This document shows, in pieces, positions 1 through 8,564 of a stretch of 38,256 nucleotides of DNA. The notes beneath the pieces were generated by a model that saw nothing but the letters and a program-made list of their open reading frames with translations, searched no databases and was not told where the DNA came from. The stretch covers positions 1 through 38,256 of the forward strand of contig DUQP01000006.1 of NCBI GenBank assembly GCA_012837735.1, in the 5' to 3' direction. The translations under genes were made by a program, and so were the position numbers. Source of the stretch: Bacillota bacterium (GTDB lineage: Bacteria > Bacillota > Sulfobacillia > UBA3575 > DUQP01). The stretch's first letter is position 1. Every line of letters begins with the position of its first letter.

Positions 1-805
1 AAATACCGATAACACGTATTGGATGATATATCCATCCTGTCTCCTCAACCCTATGAAAAATGCCCGTTATCTAAACTATCAACTCAACCCTATCTAATTT
101 CAGGCTTATTTTTCGCATAAAAATATGCCATCGGCATGTTACCATGTACTCATTTTACCTCCTTAGGTCGGGTAGATAACTTAGATGTAATCCCGCAAAC
201 CCAGTAAAATCTAGGCTTACAGTCTTGACATCAATACTACCGTCTCAACATGCAACGTAGCGCGAGATTATATGCGAGTGCTGATATCCGTTCCTCACAC
301 AAACGACTGAGAGCCGGTGCCTAACATCGCAGATCACCGCTGTCACAACTCGCCCAAACCGACATTTTGCCAGGCAATGCCGCCCTGAGAAGAGCCTCAC
401 CCTTGTTGCCAAGCCTGCCGCGCCAAACAGAGCCGCCCCCAGGCACAGCAGACGGGGTGATCCAATCTAATAGGTGGCGGCGTGCACAAAAAAGATAATC
501 AGCCATGAGATGCCCGAGAGAAAGTCTGTAATTAGACAGACAAAATGATCAATGGCAGATCCATGTCCATCCGCTCTCGAAAAGCCAGACCATAGCCGCA
601 AAAAGAAACAGAAACACTGTTCGAAAAAGGGCCTCTGCTCTTGGCCTTGGCCAGTCAAGTCTTATCAACCGTTTCGACCAAAAATATATATCGCTGTGAC
701 GTAATCGACATTTGGAATTGAAATCCCTCGACAGCTTGCAGCATGTTTCTCGATCGCGCTCACGTAAAATGGAAGCCAGGAAAACCTGGGGCAGGGGGGA
801 TTTTC
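1..805. other. No convincing gene
   Basis: No reading frame here looks like a real protein. Two minus-strand frames (about 321-506 and 467-658) have no plausible ribosome binding site and low-complexity or Cys/Trp-rich translations. On the minus strand there is a very good Shine-Dalgarno (AAGGAGGT, 157-164) in front of an ATG at 151-153, but that frame stops after Met-Ser-Thr-Trp; an overlapping ATG gives only about 24 residues. A short inverted repeat GTCTGT/ACAGAC lies at 524-541. This may be decayed coding sequence or a regulatory spacer; the sequence does not decide. Confidence 0.5.
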
Positions 806-1081
806 TTGACTGAGAGTTGTTACGATAGCGCGCAAATTTGCCTGAACGGACACGTCGTTAACCCAACTTTTTATTACCATCCGGAACTGAGCCGGGCGTT
901 TTGCCAAGAATGCGGTGCTAGCACCATCACTCGTTGCCCGCACTGTGGGGCAGCGATCCCCGGCAAATATTTTGTGGAGGGCGTGGCTGATACCATGGAG
1001 TATGCCTGCCCTACTATTTGCCCGGCATGTCAAGCCTTGTATCCGTGGACGCGGTCTTTGTTTTTGAGAACCGGCAGCTAA
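806..1081 (+). CDS. Short DUF2321-like zinc-ribbon protein
   Basis: A 91-residue cytoplasmic protein with paired Cys motifs: CQEC, CPHC and a later CPTICPAC, suggesting one or two zinc ribbons. The segment YDSAQICLNGHVVN followed by FCQECGASTITRCPHC and ending in YPWT matches my recollection of the DUF2321 family. Members I recall continue well past the YPWT motif, whereas this one stops about eight residues later, so it appears C-terminally truncated. The start is taken as TTG at 806 because GCAGGGGGGA lies just upstream; an in-frame ATG at 743 has no ribosome binding site and would add an unconserved stretch. Function is unknown. It is monocistronic and ends at a terminator shared with spoIIIAH. 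Confidence 0.72.
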   Translation: MTESCYDSAQICLNGHVVNPTFYYHPELSRAFCQECGASTITRCPHCGAAIPGKYFVEGVADTMEYACPTICPACQALYPWTRSLFLRTGS

Positions 1082-1090
1082 CATCCACCA

Positions 1091-1129
1091 TGAAAAAAGG
1101 GCTGTCCCCGAGGGCAGCCCTTTTTCATG
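1091..1129. terminator. Bidirectional terminator
   Basis: Stem GGGCTG (1099-1104) with CAGCCC (1115-1120) is extended by flanking A and T runs that also pair (ATGAAAAAA on the left, TTTTTCAT on the right). T-runs lie on both sides, so it can serve both the zinc-ribbon gene (+) and the spoIIIA operon (-). The spoIIIAH stop codon is at its right edge. Confidence 0.85.
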
Positions 1130-1694
1130 GTTTGGCCATCACACTGATGCTGGCATACCCCAAACCCGTGCTTTTGGAAATAATATCCGCTACCTGCGCC
1201 ACCTCCGGCCGGCCCAGGTCGGGCGCTTTGACGATCGCCACAGCGGCACCGTCGTTCAGCATCACGACCACATCCTGAAAGCCCTTCGCTCTAATCAGGT
1301 TTTCGATCAACAGCTCTCGGCCGATGTTCTGGCCGATAGCCAAAAAGCGGTCACTGGCCCGTTGTCTGGCCACTGTGTCCGCATGCTCGTTATCGATAAT
1401 CTCCCGGAGCAGTTCCAGCTGCCGTTCCCGCGCACGCTCCCGCTCCAGCCGGTATTCCACATAAAAATCCAGCGCCGGAACGGTGGTTTCGGCGGGCTGG
1501 TAAACGAGCTGGGTACTGGGTAGATCAAATTCCGTCTCATCATCGGTTTCGGTACCCGCTTGTTCCATCTCCGTTAGGGAAACCACCTCCCGGGTGAAAT
1601 CACCCCGTTTCAAACCCACATAGGCACACAACATGGCCACCACCAAAACAAACACCAAGAAGCGTGAAGCACTTTTGCGACTAGCCACGATCAT
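1125..1694 (-). CDS. spoIIIAH: Stage III sporulation protein AH
   Basis: Mother-cell protein that builds the channel between mother cell and forespore together with forespore SpoIIQ. The 189-residue product has a basic N-terminus, one membrane segment (about residues 10-27, FLVFVLVVAMLCAYVGL), an acidic linker, then a long helical region (ERERARERQLELLREIID) leading into the C-terminal ring-building (YscJ/FliF-like) domain with the FQDVVVMLNDGAAVAIVKAPDL segment. An upstream GTG at 1700 is also open, but AAAGGTGG lies only 3 bases before it and about 9 bases before the ATG at 1694, so ATG is preferred. It overlaps the end of spoIIIAG, consistent with translational coupling. Last gene of the operon. 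Confidence 0.95.
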   Translation of the reverse strand: MIVASRKSASRFLVFVLVVAMLCAYVGLKRGDFTREVVSLTEMEQAGTETDDETEFDLPSTQLVYQPAETTVPALDFYVEYRLERERARERQLELLREIIDNEHADTVARQRASDRFLAIGQNIGRELLIENLIRAKGFQDVVVMLNDGAAVAIVKAPDLGRPEVAQVADIISKSTGLGYASISVMAKP

Positions 1695-2328
1695 CGCCAC
1701 TCCCCACCTTTCCAGCCAATACCGTAATCCGGTTTACCGGTACGTTCAGCGCCGTGTGGACTGCATCGTTCAAGGCCGCTTTTACTCGCGAGTCAGCCGC
1801 TCCCTCCGCCACAACCAACACCCCGCGCACAGCAGGTGCTGTTAATCCCACCTGCGCCGGCTGCTCACCGCCACCATTACGCACCAATGCCAGGTCCGCT
1901 GAAACTGTCACCTCGCTCACTGTGCGCGTGCCACCGTTGGCGTCTTGCTCCTGCGTGATCCGTTCTGTCTGATCCTCGTTAAGCAGATACTGATGTTGGG
2001 GACCTTGTTCAAGAGTCACCGCCACAGCCACTTGGCCAGCACCCAGGACCCCGCTCAACAGCCTTTCTAACCGCCGCGCATAGCTCTCTTCCATGGCCAA
2101 GAGCGGGATTTCATAATTGCTGCTCCCAGTTTCTGCTGCCATCCTTGGAGCAACGTTCTGTTCGTAGACGTCCTGGGGAGCAAGCGAGATCTTGCTCACC
2201 AACAACAGGGCCACCCCGAGCAGGACCAAAATGATCAGCCGATGTGTTTTTCGCAACCAGGGCAGGGACAAGTTGCACCAGCTAAGCTTTGGCGGGGTTT
2301 TTTCTGCTCGCTTACCACTTCCGTCCAT
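1681..2328 (-). CDS. spoIIIAG: Stage III sporulation protein AG
   Basis: Component of the SpoIIIA-SpoIIQ feeding-tube complex; in the model sporulators this protein forms a large ring in the intermembrane space. The 215-residue product has a short cytoplasmic N-terminus, a membrane segment at about residues 31-49 (LIILVLLGVALLLVSKI), and a periplasm-like C-terminal domain containing YARRLERLLSGVLGAGQVAVAVTL and the VRGVLVVAEGAADSRVKAAL segment typical of the family's ring-building fold. ATG at 2328 sits 7 bases after GGGGGTGG; an adjacent TTG codon at 2331 is less well placed. It lies 22 bases downstream of spoIIIAF and overlaps spoIIIAH. Confidence 0.95.
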   Translation of the reverse strand: MDGSGKRAEKTPPKLSWCNLSLPWLRKTHRLIILVLLGVALLLVSKISLAPQDVYEQNVAPRMAAETGSSNYEIPLLAMEESYARRLERLLSGVLGAGQVAVAVTLEQGPQHQYLLNEDQTERITQEQDANGGTRTVSEVTVSADLALVRNGGGEQPAQVGLTAPAVRGVLVVAEGAADSRVKAALNDAVHTALNVPVNRITVLAGKVGSGDDRG

Positions 2329-2350
2329 CAAATTACCACCCCCATCGGCT

Positions 2351-2947
2351 CTATTCCCGCTGCTCCCACTGCAAGTGGATGCAGGCCGGGGCGACTTCTA
2401 GATGATGCGCGATCTCGTTTTGCAAACCCGCCAGGGACAGAGTTGCCAGCGGTTGGGATTCATCCTCCACCCGCGTCACTTCCACTCGCACCGGGTTTAT
2501 GCCGCCTGGTTTTACACCCCAATCAGCCACAACGGCACTGATACCTGTCAGTACCGGTTCTCCTCCCTGTTGTTCATATTGAGCCTGGACCGCCAAGGGG
2601 GAATACCCGGCCATGCGAATAAGTTCACTCACTTCTCTTTCCACCGCCCGCCGCCAGGTCTGAATGGCCTGCTCCTGCAAAGCTGCTTCCAAGCGCTGAG
2701 ACGTCGCATCGGGCGGCTGCAGGCGCTCCTGGAACAAATCACCGAGGGAAACGGCGGTCTCCTGGGTGCGAACATGCAGGCCCTCCATTACGCCAACGAA
2801 CGGCGCGAGAATGGCAAACAAGATCAATAAGCCAGTCGCCAACTTCACGTACCGCCGCATTGCCCCGGCCGGCACTAAAATCTCGACAAAGCCAACCAGA
2901 ATTAACACTAGCGCAATCTGCCGTACCCATTTGTAGACGGCCTCCAT
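2351..2947 (-). CDS. spoIIIAF: Stage III sporulation protein AF
   Basis: Membrane component of the SpoIIIA complex. The 198-residue product begins with two hydrophobic segments (about residues 9-27 and 33-53, IALVLILVGFVEILVPAG and YVKLATGLLILFAILAPFV), the arrangement normal for this family, followed by a soluble, helix-rich domain with the LQEQAIQTWRRAVEREVSEL stretch and a C-terminal beta-rich part. The ATG follows GGGGGTGG by four bases. It is preceded by spoIIIAE with a 13-base gap and is expected to be co-transcribed from the upstream sigma-E promoter. Confidence 0.94.
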   Translation of the reverse strand: MEAVYKWVRQIALVLILVGFVEILVPAGAMRRYVKLATGLLILFAILAPFVGVMEGLHVRTQETAVSLGDLFQERLQPPDATSQRLEAALQEQAIQTWRRAVEREVSELIRMAGYSPLAVQAQYEQQGGEPVLTGISAVVADWGVKPGGINPVRVEVTRVEDESQPLATLSLAGLQNEIAHHLEVAPACIHLQWEQRE

Positions 2948-2960
2948 GTGACCACCCCCG

Positions 2961-4136
2961 TCAGCGCAGCATCACAGCTACATTGCCAGCCCCAATGATC
3001 ACCGTCACGGTAATCAAAAACATCAAACCGACAGCGGCAGTCGCCACCAGGAACAACGTCAACGTGTTGGCAATCACTTGCAGGCAGTCCCCAACCGCTG
3101 CTGCTCCCAGCGGCTGTACGAGGGCAGCTCCCACCCGATAAACCAGGACTACCGCTAATAGTTTCAGGAGCGGAAACAAAATGGTCAAAAAAATCGCCAG
3201 CACACCCAGCAACCCGACCGCATTTTTCAGGATTAAAGCGGAGCCGATCACCACCTCCACGGCATCGGCAAACATACCGCCGACCACCGGAATAAAGGTC
3301 CCGGAGAGGAACTTGGCGGTCCGCACCGTTACCCCATCCGCGATCGCTCCGGCCGCCCCCTGAACCGCCATCACACCTAGAAAAACGCTGAAAAAAAACC
3401 CCAATAGAGTCAAACCCGCCTGCCGCAATAATGCCGCCAGGCTGGAGACAGACACCCCTTCCCAAACCCGGCTAACCAGCTCTAAAATCGCCCCGCAGAA
3501 TATTAATGGCAAAACAAATTCTTTCACCACCATCCCGGTGGCCTGGGTAGCAAAAATCATTAAAGGACTGAACAACCCGGCAGTCACGACCGCTCCTGTG
3601 GCCGCCACCAGCGGAATCAAGAGCGGCAACAGCGCCACCATGAATGTCACCAGGCTGTCCACCACCGCGCTGGCAGTGGCCACTGCGACCGAAAAGCTGG
3701 TTAACGCCAATGCCACCAACACTAAATAAATCACTACGAGGGCTAACCGGGCTGTGTTCTCCCCACCGAAGGCTTCTTGCAGCTTGCCCAATACAGCCGC
3801 CACCACCGCCAGAATCAAAATCTTGCCCAAAAGGTGCGCGCTTCCCAAGACCTCGCGGAACAAATACTGGCAACTACCATTGATAATCTCTCGTATGCCG
3901 GGGATCTCTCCCTGACCGCGGAAAAACCCCACTACGCTCTGCAATGTCAAAGGCGGCAAATAATCTGCTCCGGTACGGTTCAATTCCGCCAAAAACGCTT
4001 CTACTCCGGCTGTATCCAAAGCGGCCAATTGCTCGGCCAGCATCTCCGGCACCGCCGTGCTTTCAGTGGCCAACGCCGGGCTCGCCACCAGCAATAGAAC
4101 GCAAAGCAGAATCATGGCCAAACCGAAACGTCTCAT
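2961..4136 (-). CDS. spoIIIAE: Stage III sporulation protein AE
   Basis: Large polytopic membrane protein of the SpoIIIA complex, needed for forespore gene expression after engulfment. The 391-residue product starts with a signal-like segment (MILLCVLLLVASPALA), a soluble stretch to about residue 90, then about six to eight membrane segments including the family's GTFIPVVGGMFADAVEVVIGS motif. Length matches the family (near 400). Its ATG overlaps the spoIIIAD stop (ATGA) and has GGAG eight bases upstream, so translation is probably coupled. Confidence 0.95.
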   Translation of the reverse strand: MRRFGLAMILLCVLLLVASPALATESTAVPEMLAEQLAALDTAGVEAFLAELNRTGADYLPPLTLQSVVGFFRGQGEIPGIREIINGSCQYLFREVLGSAHLLGKILILAVVAAVLGKLQEAFGGENTARLALVVIYLVLVALALTSFSVAVATASAVVDSLVTFMVALLPLLIPLVAATGAVVTAGLFSPLMIFATQATGMVVKEFVLPLIFCGAILELVSRVWEGVSVSSLAALLRQAGLTLLGFFFSVFLGVMAVQGAAGAIADGVTVRTAKFLSGTFIPVVGGMFADAVEVVIGSALILKNAVGLLGVLAIFLTILFPLLKLLAVVLVYRVGAALVQPLGAAAVGDCLQVIANTLTLFLVATAAVGLMFLITVTVIIGAGNVAVMLR

Positions 4137-4519
4137 GGCAATAGCTCCACAATAATCTCGAGAATCGCCAGGATAATCGGTACCGCCAAAACAAGAATTA
4201 TCACCTTGCCCCCGAACTCCACCTTGGCGGCCACTGCTCCCTCACCAGCGTCCCGGCAGACCTGGGCGGCAAATTCGGTGATATAGGCGACGCCGATGAT
4301 CTTCAACACCTTGTCCAAATACCCCAACTCGATTTGGGCTTGCAGGGACAAGTCCTCGAGAATGTTCAATACCACCAGCACCTTCCCGACCAGAAATAAA
4401 AAGATGACGATCCCTATGGCAACGCTCAGCAAGACAGCGAATTCCGGCCGCACCTGCCGCACGAATACCAGGCATATGGCCCCGGCTAGCCCCACTGCGA
4501 TGATCTGGACGATTTCCAT
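4133..4519 (-). CDS. spoIIIAD: Stage III sporulation protein AD
   Basis: Small polytopic membrane protein of the SpoIIIA complex. The 128-residue product shows the family N-terminus (MEIVQIIAVGLAGAI) and the highly conserved LKIIGVAYITEFAAQVCRDA region, with about four membrane segments. Start chosen at ATG 4519, five bases after AGGTGG, which gives the usual family beginning; a GTG at 4528 is open but lies inside the Shine-Dalgarno. Gap of 28 bases to spoIIIAC, four-base overlap with spoIIIAE. Confidence 0.95.
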   Translation of the reverse strand: MEIVQIIAVGLAGAICLVFVRQVRPEFAVLLSVAIGIVIFLFLVGKVLVVLNILEDLSLQAQIELGYLDKVLKIIGVAYITEFAAQVCRDAGEGAVAAKVEFGGKVIILVLAVPIILAILEIIVELLP

Positions 4520-4547
4520 CGGCACCACCTAATCGCCCCGACGCGGG

Positions 4548-4742
4548 CTAAAGATTGAACATGGTTTTAATTGAAATAAAAAAACTGTTTACTAAATCGA
4601 AGACCAAAAACCCCACCACAACCAAGGCTACGACAGCCAGCAGGTAGCCGATCTCTTCTTTCCCAGCCTTCGAAACCAGGGTGTGGAGCACACCGACCAC
4701 TACCCCAATAGCTGCGATCTTGAAGATGATATCCACATCCAT
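4548..4742 (-). CDS. spoIIIAC: Stage III sporulation protein AC
   Basis: Tiny two-pass membrane protein of the SpoIIIA complex, 64 residues, the usual size for the family. Hydrophobic segments cover about residues 4-24 and 33-56, separated by the polar SKAGKEEIGY loop that is characteristic of SpoIIIAC. The ATG is preceded by GAGGAGGAAAGGAC, a strong ribosome binding site. It sits between spoIIIAB (33 bases upstream) and spoIIIAD. Confidence 0.95.
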   Translation of the reverse strand: MDVDIIFKIAAIGVVVGVLHTLVSKAGKEEIGYLLAVVALVVVGFLVFDLVNSFFISIKTMFNL

Positions 4743-4775
4743 GTCCTTTCCTCCTCACGCCGGGGTGAATTGTCG

Positions 4776-5294
4776 CTAGATCAGAATCAACGCCACCAGG
4801 ATCCCGGTCAGGGGGCCAAGATATGACCACAGCCGCCCATTCTTTTCGGCTGCGCGGCGGGCCGCCTCTTCCGCCTGGGCCAGCCGCTCCATTGCCAGGC
4901 GCAGGTGTTTTTGTTGCTCCGACCGGTCGGAACGGCCCAGGGCCGCGCACAAAGAAAGCAAAATAGCTCTGTCATTGGGCAGCAGGGCGCTCCGGTCGCG
5001 TTCTGCCTCCATCCCCACTTCCCATGCCTGCGCCACTGATACGGCCTGCCTTTCCTGCAAACGGATGGCACTTTCTTGCAGGACATTGGCCACTGGCCGC
5101 TGGGCGTGACAGGCTGCTGTCTGCATGGCGCTTGTCAAGGGACTGAGCGCATAGCTGATTTCAGTTTCCAGCACCTGCAAGGCGGTACGCCACGACCGGA
5201 GCTCTTCCGGTCGGCGCCGGTATTCCCCCGCCACAGCCAGTCCAATGCCACTGCATCCGGCGATCACCAACAGAGCCGCCACCAACCTCAACAT
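4776..5294 (-). CDS. spoIIIAB: Stage III sporulation protein AB
   Basis: Membrane-associated SpoIIIA component resembling the cytoplasmic domain of type II secretion GspF. The 172-residue product has an N-terminal membrane segment (LRLVAALLVIAGCSGIGLAVA), a central helical domain with the family signature RPEELRSWRTALQVLETEISYALSPLTSAM, and a C-terminal membrane segment (LWSYLGPLTGILVALILI). ATG at 5294 has AGGGGG nine bases upstream. The start lies well inside the reading frame of spoIIIAA, giving an overlap of about 134 bases that is unusually long for this gene pair. Confidence 0.94.
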   Translation of the reverse strand: MLRLVAALLVIAGCSGIGLAVAGEYRRRPEELRSWRTALQVLETEISYALSPLTSAMQTAACHAQRPVANVLQESAIRLQERQAVSVAQAWEVGMEAERDRSALLPNDRAILLSLCAALGRSDRSEQQKHLRLAMERLAQAEEAARRAAEKNGRLWSYLGPLTGILVALILI

Positions 5295-6258
5295 CTTTCG
5301 TCCCCCTCTTGAGCAACGGCCGCAAGTTGTCATCATAGATCGCTTCGATTGTGCCCACGCCTTGTGAGCGTCCCAACAGCACCAAGCGTTGAAAGACTTT
5401 TTCCTCAAAAAGCGGTCTTAGCACCGGACGGGCCTGCAGTTGCGCCGCTGTCCCGGCATGGACGGTGGCCAGCACTATCACACCGGCGTGCAAAGCTTCC
5501 AGCAGGGCCTGCACATCTGCGTGGCTCCCCACTTCATCACAGGCCACCACTTGCGGCGACATGGCTCGCAGCAACATCATGATCCCTTCCGCCTTTGGAC
5601 ATGAGTCCAATACGTCTGTTTGTGGACCGAGATCATGTTGTGGTACCCCCGCCTGACAGCCGGCAATTTCAGACCGCTCGTCCACCACGCCCACCCTCAG
5701 GCCCACCAACAAACCTGGCACACCGGTGCTGACACACCGAACCAAATCGCGCAACAGGGTCGTTTTCCCGGCTCCAGGGGCAGAAAGCAGGAGGGTATTT
5801 TGCAATCTACCGGTTGCCAGCAGATACGGCAGCAAAGGAACGGCTATCCCTGGCACCGCCCGGCCAAACCGGAGATTAATTCCGCCGATTTGCTGCAAAG
5901 AACGCACCTGACCATTTTCCACCACCGCCCGCCCGACTAAACCAGCGCGGTGTCCACCCGATAGTGTTAGGAAACCGCTCCGCACTTGCTCTTCCACCGC
6001 ATATAGGGAGTGTTTTGTCATCACAGCAAGAGTCTCCGCAAACGCACGTTCTGTCACGATTAAAGCATCGCCGGGCAGTTCCGGACAGATTTTGCCCGTC
6101 CGGGTGAGGAAGAAACTAAACCCGCTGAGAGTGACCATCAGCGGGCGGCCTTTCCGCAACCGCACTTCCTCCAATTGCTGCCAGGTTCGTTCGTCCAGTC
6201 CGGCCAAAACCGCCCGCAATGGCTCCGCCAGACACGATATCAACTCCGGCACAGGCAT
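5161..6258 (-). CDS. spoIIIAA: Stage III sporulation protein AA (ATPase)
   Basis: Cytoplasmic ATPase of the SpoIIIA complex, related to type II/IV secretion ATPases. Visible motifs are the Walker A APGAGKTTLLRDLVR (about residues 158-173), RVGVVDERSEIAG, the Walker B-like VVACDEVGSHADVQALLEA and a late VLATVHAGTAAQL. The ATG at 6258 follows GGAGGGG by eight bases. Family members known to me are a little over 300 residues; this frame runs 365, with about 45 extra residues rich in Gly, Arg and Trp that overlap spoIIIAB in another frame. The tail is either a genuine extension or read-through created by loss of an earlier stop. The enzyme call is certain, the C-terminus is not. Confidence 0.93.
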   Translation of the reverse strand: MPVPELISCLAEPLRAVLAGLDERTWQQLEEVRLRKGRPLMVTLSGFSFFLTRTGKICPELPGDALIVTERAFAETLAVMTKHSLYAVEEQVRSGFLTLSGGHRAGLVGRAVVENGQVRSLQQIGGINLRFGRAVPGIAVPLLPYLLATGRLQNTLLLSAPGAGKTTLLRDLVRCVSTGVPGLLVGLRVGVVDERSEIAGCQAGVPQHDLGPQTDVLDSCPKAEGIMMLLRAMSPQVVACDEVGSHADVQALLEALHAGVIVLATVHAGTAAQLQARPVLRPLFEEKVFQRLVLLGRSQGVGTIEAIYDDNLRPLLKRGTKDVEVGGGSVGDRRMQWHWTGCGGGIPAPTGRAPVVAYRLAGAGN

Positions 6259-6280
6259 GTCCGCTTCCCCTCCCTGCTAA

Positions 6281-6308
6281 TAGATATGGGGTTGGCCTTT
6301 GATTATGA
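6281..6308 (-). promoter_or_regulatory. Candidate sigma-E promoter of spoIIIA
   Basis: Read on the minus strand: TCATAAT (6302-6308), a 13-base spacer, then CATATCTA (6281-6288). These resemble the sigma-E -35 (KMATATT) and -10 (CATACANT) consensus. The site is just upstream of the spoIIIAA ribosome binding site and downstream of the previous operon's terminator. spoIIIA is a known sigma-E regulon member, which supports the reading. Confidence 0.6.
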
Positions 6309-6321
6309 CAATTGACAGGCA

Positions 6322-6353
6322 CAAAAAAAAAGACCCACCATTCGTGGCGGGTC
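6322..6353 (-). terminator. Terminator after the efp unit
   Basis: On the minus strand GACCCGCC and GGTGGGTC pair (one G-U) around a short loop and are followed by a run of nine T. It lies just after the CD1247-type gene and separates the efp transcription unit from spoIIIA. Confidence 0.88.
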
Positions 6354-6370
6354 CTAGCTAACTAAATTGC

Positions 6371-6784
6371 TCAGTCTTCCATTTCCTCCAAGTCTTCATC
6401 TGCTACCAATTCATCCCCCGGCGTAAAAACGATATCACCGCAACCAGGACAGACGATTTCGACAGCCGCCTCCGCGTCATTCATAATGCGCCCGTCCACC
6501 GACACCAATTCCCCACAGGTTGGACAGGCAATGTCGATCGAATCATCGAAAAAATCCTCTTCAGCGAAGAATCCTTCTTCCAAGTCGGCGAGATCCTCAT
6601 CCAGAACGGCCAGATATTCCTCCATCTCTTGCTGCTGGACAGAAAGAACAGTCATGTGATCTGCCACAGCCCCCAACACCTTGGTAATCTCGCGCAATAT
6701 CCGGCCTTGTTCTGTGTCGTCGCGGATTTGAAAACCATCCATCAATCCCTGTAAGTAGGCAACTCTTTCTTTCAGGTCCTCCAC
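6371..6784 (-). CDS. CD1247 N-terminal domain protein
   Basis: A 137-residue protein of a Clostridia-restricted family with no known function. The N-terminal part carries the family signature EDLKERVAYLQGLMDG, then a helical, very acidic region (EEYLAVLDEDLADLEEG) and a C-terminal ribbon with two CxxC pairs (IACPTCGEL and IVCPGCGDI) that likely binds zinc. The start is GTG at 6784: AAGGGGTG lies six bases upstream and the family begins right at this point; a longer frame to 6862 adds unconserved residues. It is downstream of efp in the same orientation and ends at a terminator. The efp neighbourhood suggests a housekeeping role, but this is only inference. Confidence 0.85.
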   Translation of the reverse strand: MEDLKERVAYLQGLMDGFQIRDDTEQGRILREITKVLGAVADHMTVLSVQQQEMEEYLAVLDEDLADLEEGFFAEEDFFDDSIDIACPTCGELVSVDGRIMNDAEAAVEIVCPGCGDIVFTPGDELVADEDLEEMED

Positions 6785-6870
6785 GCCGTTCACCCCTTGG
6801 CTCTTGACATTCTTTATTATCGTGCCCACTCCCACCGGAACTAAACGCGGCTTTAGGGCCAAATGCCAGT

Positions 6871-7428
6871 CTAAGCTCGCTGCACGTAATGACCGGTGCG
6901 CGTGTCAACCACGACCCGTTCGCCCACCTCAATGAACAGGGGCACTTGCACGACGACACCAGTTTCCATGACGGCAGGTTTGCTGCCACCGCTGACGGTA
7001 TCCCCTTTCAGGCCCGGTTCTGTTTTCACCACTTCCAATTCCACGGTATTGGGCATATCGACCCCCATCGGGTTTCCCTGATACATCAAGATGGCAATCA
7101 CCATGTTCTCTTTCAGGTACTTCGTGCCATCGCCCAGTTGTTCGGCAGTCAATTCCAGTTGCTCAAAGTTTTCTGTATCCATGAACGTATATGAGTCTCC
7201 TGTCCCATACAAAAACTGCATCTCGCGCCTTTCCACGCGTGCGCGCGGCAACTTCTCACCGGCCCGAAATGTGCGTTCAAATGTGGCGCCGGTCTGCAAG
7301 TTTTTGATCTTGGTTCGGACGAAAGCCGCCCCTTTACCCGGTTTCACATGCTGGAATTCCACCACCGTGTAAACATCGCCATCGATTTCGATCGTTGTGC
7401 CGGTTTTTAGCTCATTTGTGGAAATCAT
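6871..7428 (-). CDS. efp: Translation elongation factor P
   Basis: Relieves ribosome stalling at polyproline stretches. The 185-residue product has the three beta-barrel (KOW, OB, OB) layout and standard family length. The loop [17 protein letters not shown] contains the conserved lysine that is modified in many bacteria; no modification enzyme is seen nearby. C-terminal signature [16 protein letters not shown] and [12 protein letters not shown] are present. ATG at 7428 gives the classic MISTNEL beginning; a GTG at 7446 with GGGAGG farther upstream is possible and would add six residues. It lies between a Xaa-Pro peptidase gene and the CD1247-type gene, a common clostridial arrangement. Confidence 0.96.
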   Translation of the reverse strand: MISTNELKTGTTIEIDGDVYTVVEFQHVKPGKGAAFVRTKIKNLQTGATFERTFRAGEKLPRARVERREMQFLYGTGDSYTFMDTENFEQLELTAEQLGDGTKYLKENMVIAILMYQGNPMGVDMPNTVELEVVKTEPGLKGDTVSGGSKPAVMETGVVVQVPLFIEVGERVVVDTRTGHYVQRA

Positions 7429-7487
7429 GGTATCTGCCGCCCGCACCCCTGGCGGCTGCCTCCCTTCTTCACCTAGTCTATCCCCGC

Positions 7488-8564
7488 TTAAAGGTTGAAA
7501 CTTTTTAGCGCATTGCTGAGGACCTCAACGCCGTCCTCCCGCACTACCACCAGGTCTTCTAGTCGTACCCCGCCCCAACCAGGTCGATAAATGCCCGGCT
7601 CCACGGTGACCACCATACCCTCCTGTAGTACCAGGTCCGGATCAGTTCCCGGGCCCAGGCGCGGTTCCTCGTGCACATCCAATCCTACGCCATGCCCTAA
7701 GCCATGCCCAAACAGATCGCCATAACCGGCTTTGCTAATCACATCCCGCGCCAGAGCATCCGCCTCCCGACAGGTCATGCCAGGCTGCATCCCTTGCAAG
7801 GCTGCCTGTTGGGCCTCGCGCACGATATCCCACACCTGGCGGCAGTCCTTGCCCGCACGTCCGATGGCCACAGTGCGGGTCAGATCTGAACAATAACCTT
7901 GCCAGACGGCACCCATGTCAACAGTTACCATCTCACCGGCAACGAGTTGACGTTCCGTCGGTTCGGCATGCGCCAAAGCGCCGCGGGGACCGGAAGCAAC
8001 GATGGTCGGAAAAGACAAACCACTTGCCCCGGCGCTGCGCAACCGAAACTCGATCGCCAGGGCCAGCTCACGCTCTGTCAAACCGGGCCGGATGATGGTC
8101 AAAACCTCCTCCCAGACCCGGTCCACCAAAGCGGCCGATTCCCTAATTAGCTCGATTTCGACCTCATCTTTTTGAATCCGAAGCCCCTCCACAAAGCCAC
8201 TGGTGGGCTGCAACGGAGGGAAAGCCTCGGCTTTCAGCCGTTCCACAAACTCATAGGTGCAATGAGCAGCTTCGAAGCCCAGGCTTTTCCACTCGCGCTC
8301 CCGGCAGTGTTGCGCCAGCGTTGCCAAAGGTTTTGTGGCCAGCCGCAGCAATTCGAAATTCGGCGCTTCCAGTCTGGCTTGCTCCCAATAGCGAAAATCG
8401 GTGGCCAGCCACTGACCGCCCCGGCTGTCAATCAGCAAATAACCGCTCGAACCGGTGAAGCCGCTCAGGTACCGCCTGTTCGTGGCTCCTGTCACCAACA
8501 GGCCGTCCACCCCGCTCTCCTGAAGGGCGGTCCGCAAGCGGTTTAGGCGCGCTGGGCAGGTCAA
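7488..8564 (-). CDS. Xaa-Pro aminopeptidase (M24 family)
   Basis: Cytosolic metallopeptidase of 358 residues releasing N-terminal residues that precede proline. The N-terminal creatinase-like domain spans about residues 1-125 and the pita-bread catalytic domain the rest. Metal ligands can be read in [17 protein letters not shown] (two Asp), [10 protein letters not shown] (His), VTVEPGIY (Glu) and RLEDLVVV (Glu). It starts at TTG 8564, seven bases after GGGAGG, and overlaps the aroQ stop by four bases (TTGA), indicating coupled translation. It probably belongs to the aroQ-pepP-efp unit. A prolidase-type (PepQ) dipeptidase activity is possible, since the two are not separable here. Confidence 0.93.
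   Translation of the reverse strand: MTCPARLNRLRTALQESGVDGLLVTGATNRRYLSGFTGSSGYLLIDSRGGQWLATDFRYWEQARLEAPNFELLRLATKPLATLAQHCREREWKSLGFEAAHCTYEFVERLKAEAFPPLQPTSGFVEGLRIQKDEVEIELIRESAALVDRVWEEVLTIIRPGLTERELALAIEFRLRSAGASGLSFPTIVASGPRGALAHAEPTERQLVAGEMVTVDMGAVWQGYCSDLTRTVAIGRAGKDCRQVWDIVREAQQAALQGMQPGMTCREADALARDVISKAGYGDLFGHGLGHGVGLDVHEEPRLGPGTDPDLVLQEGMVVTVEPGIYRPGWGGVRLEDLVVVREDGVEVLSNALKSFNL

Noticed and set aside
321..658. Two short minus-strand frames
   Set aside because: No ribosome binding site, no family resemblance, and they overlap each other in different frames.
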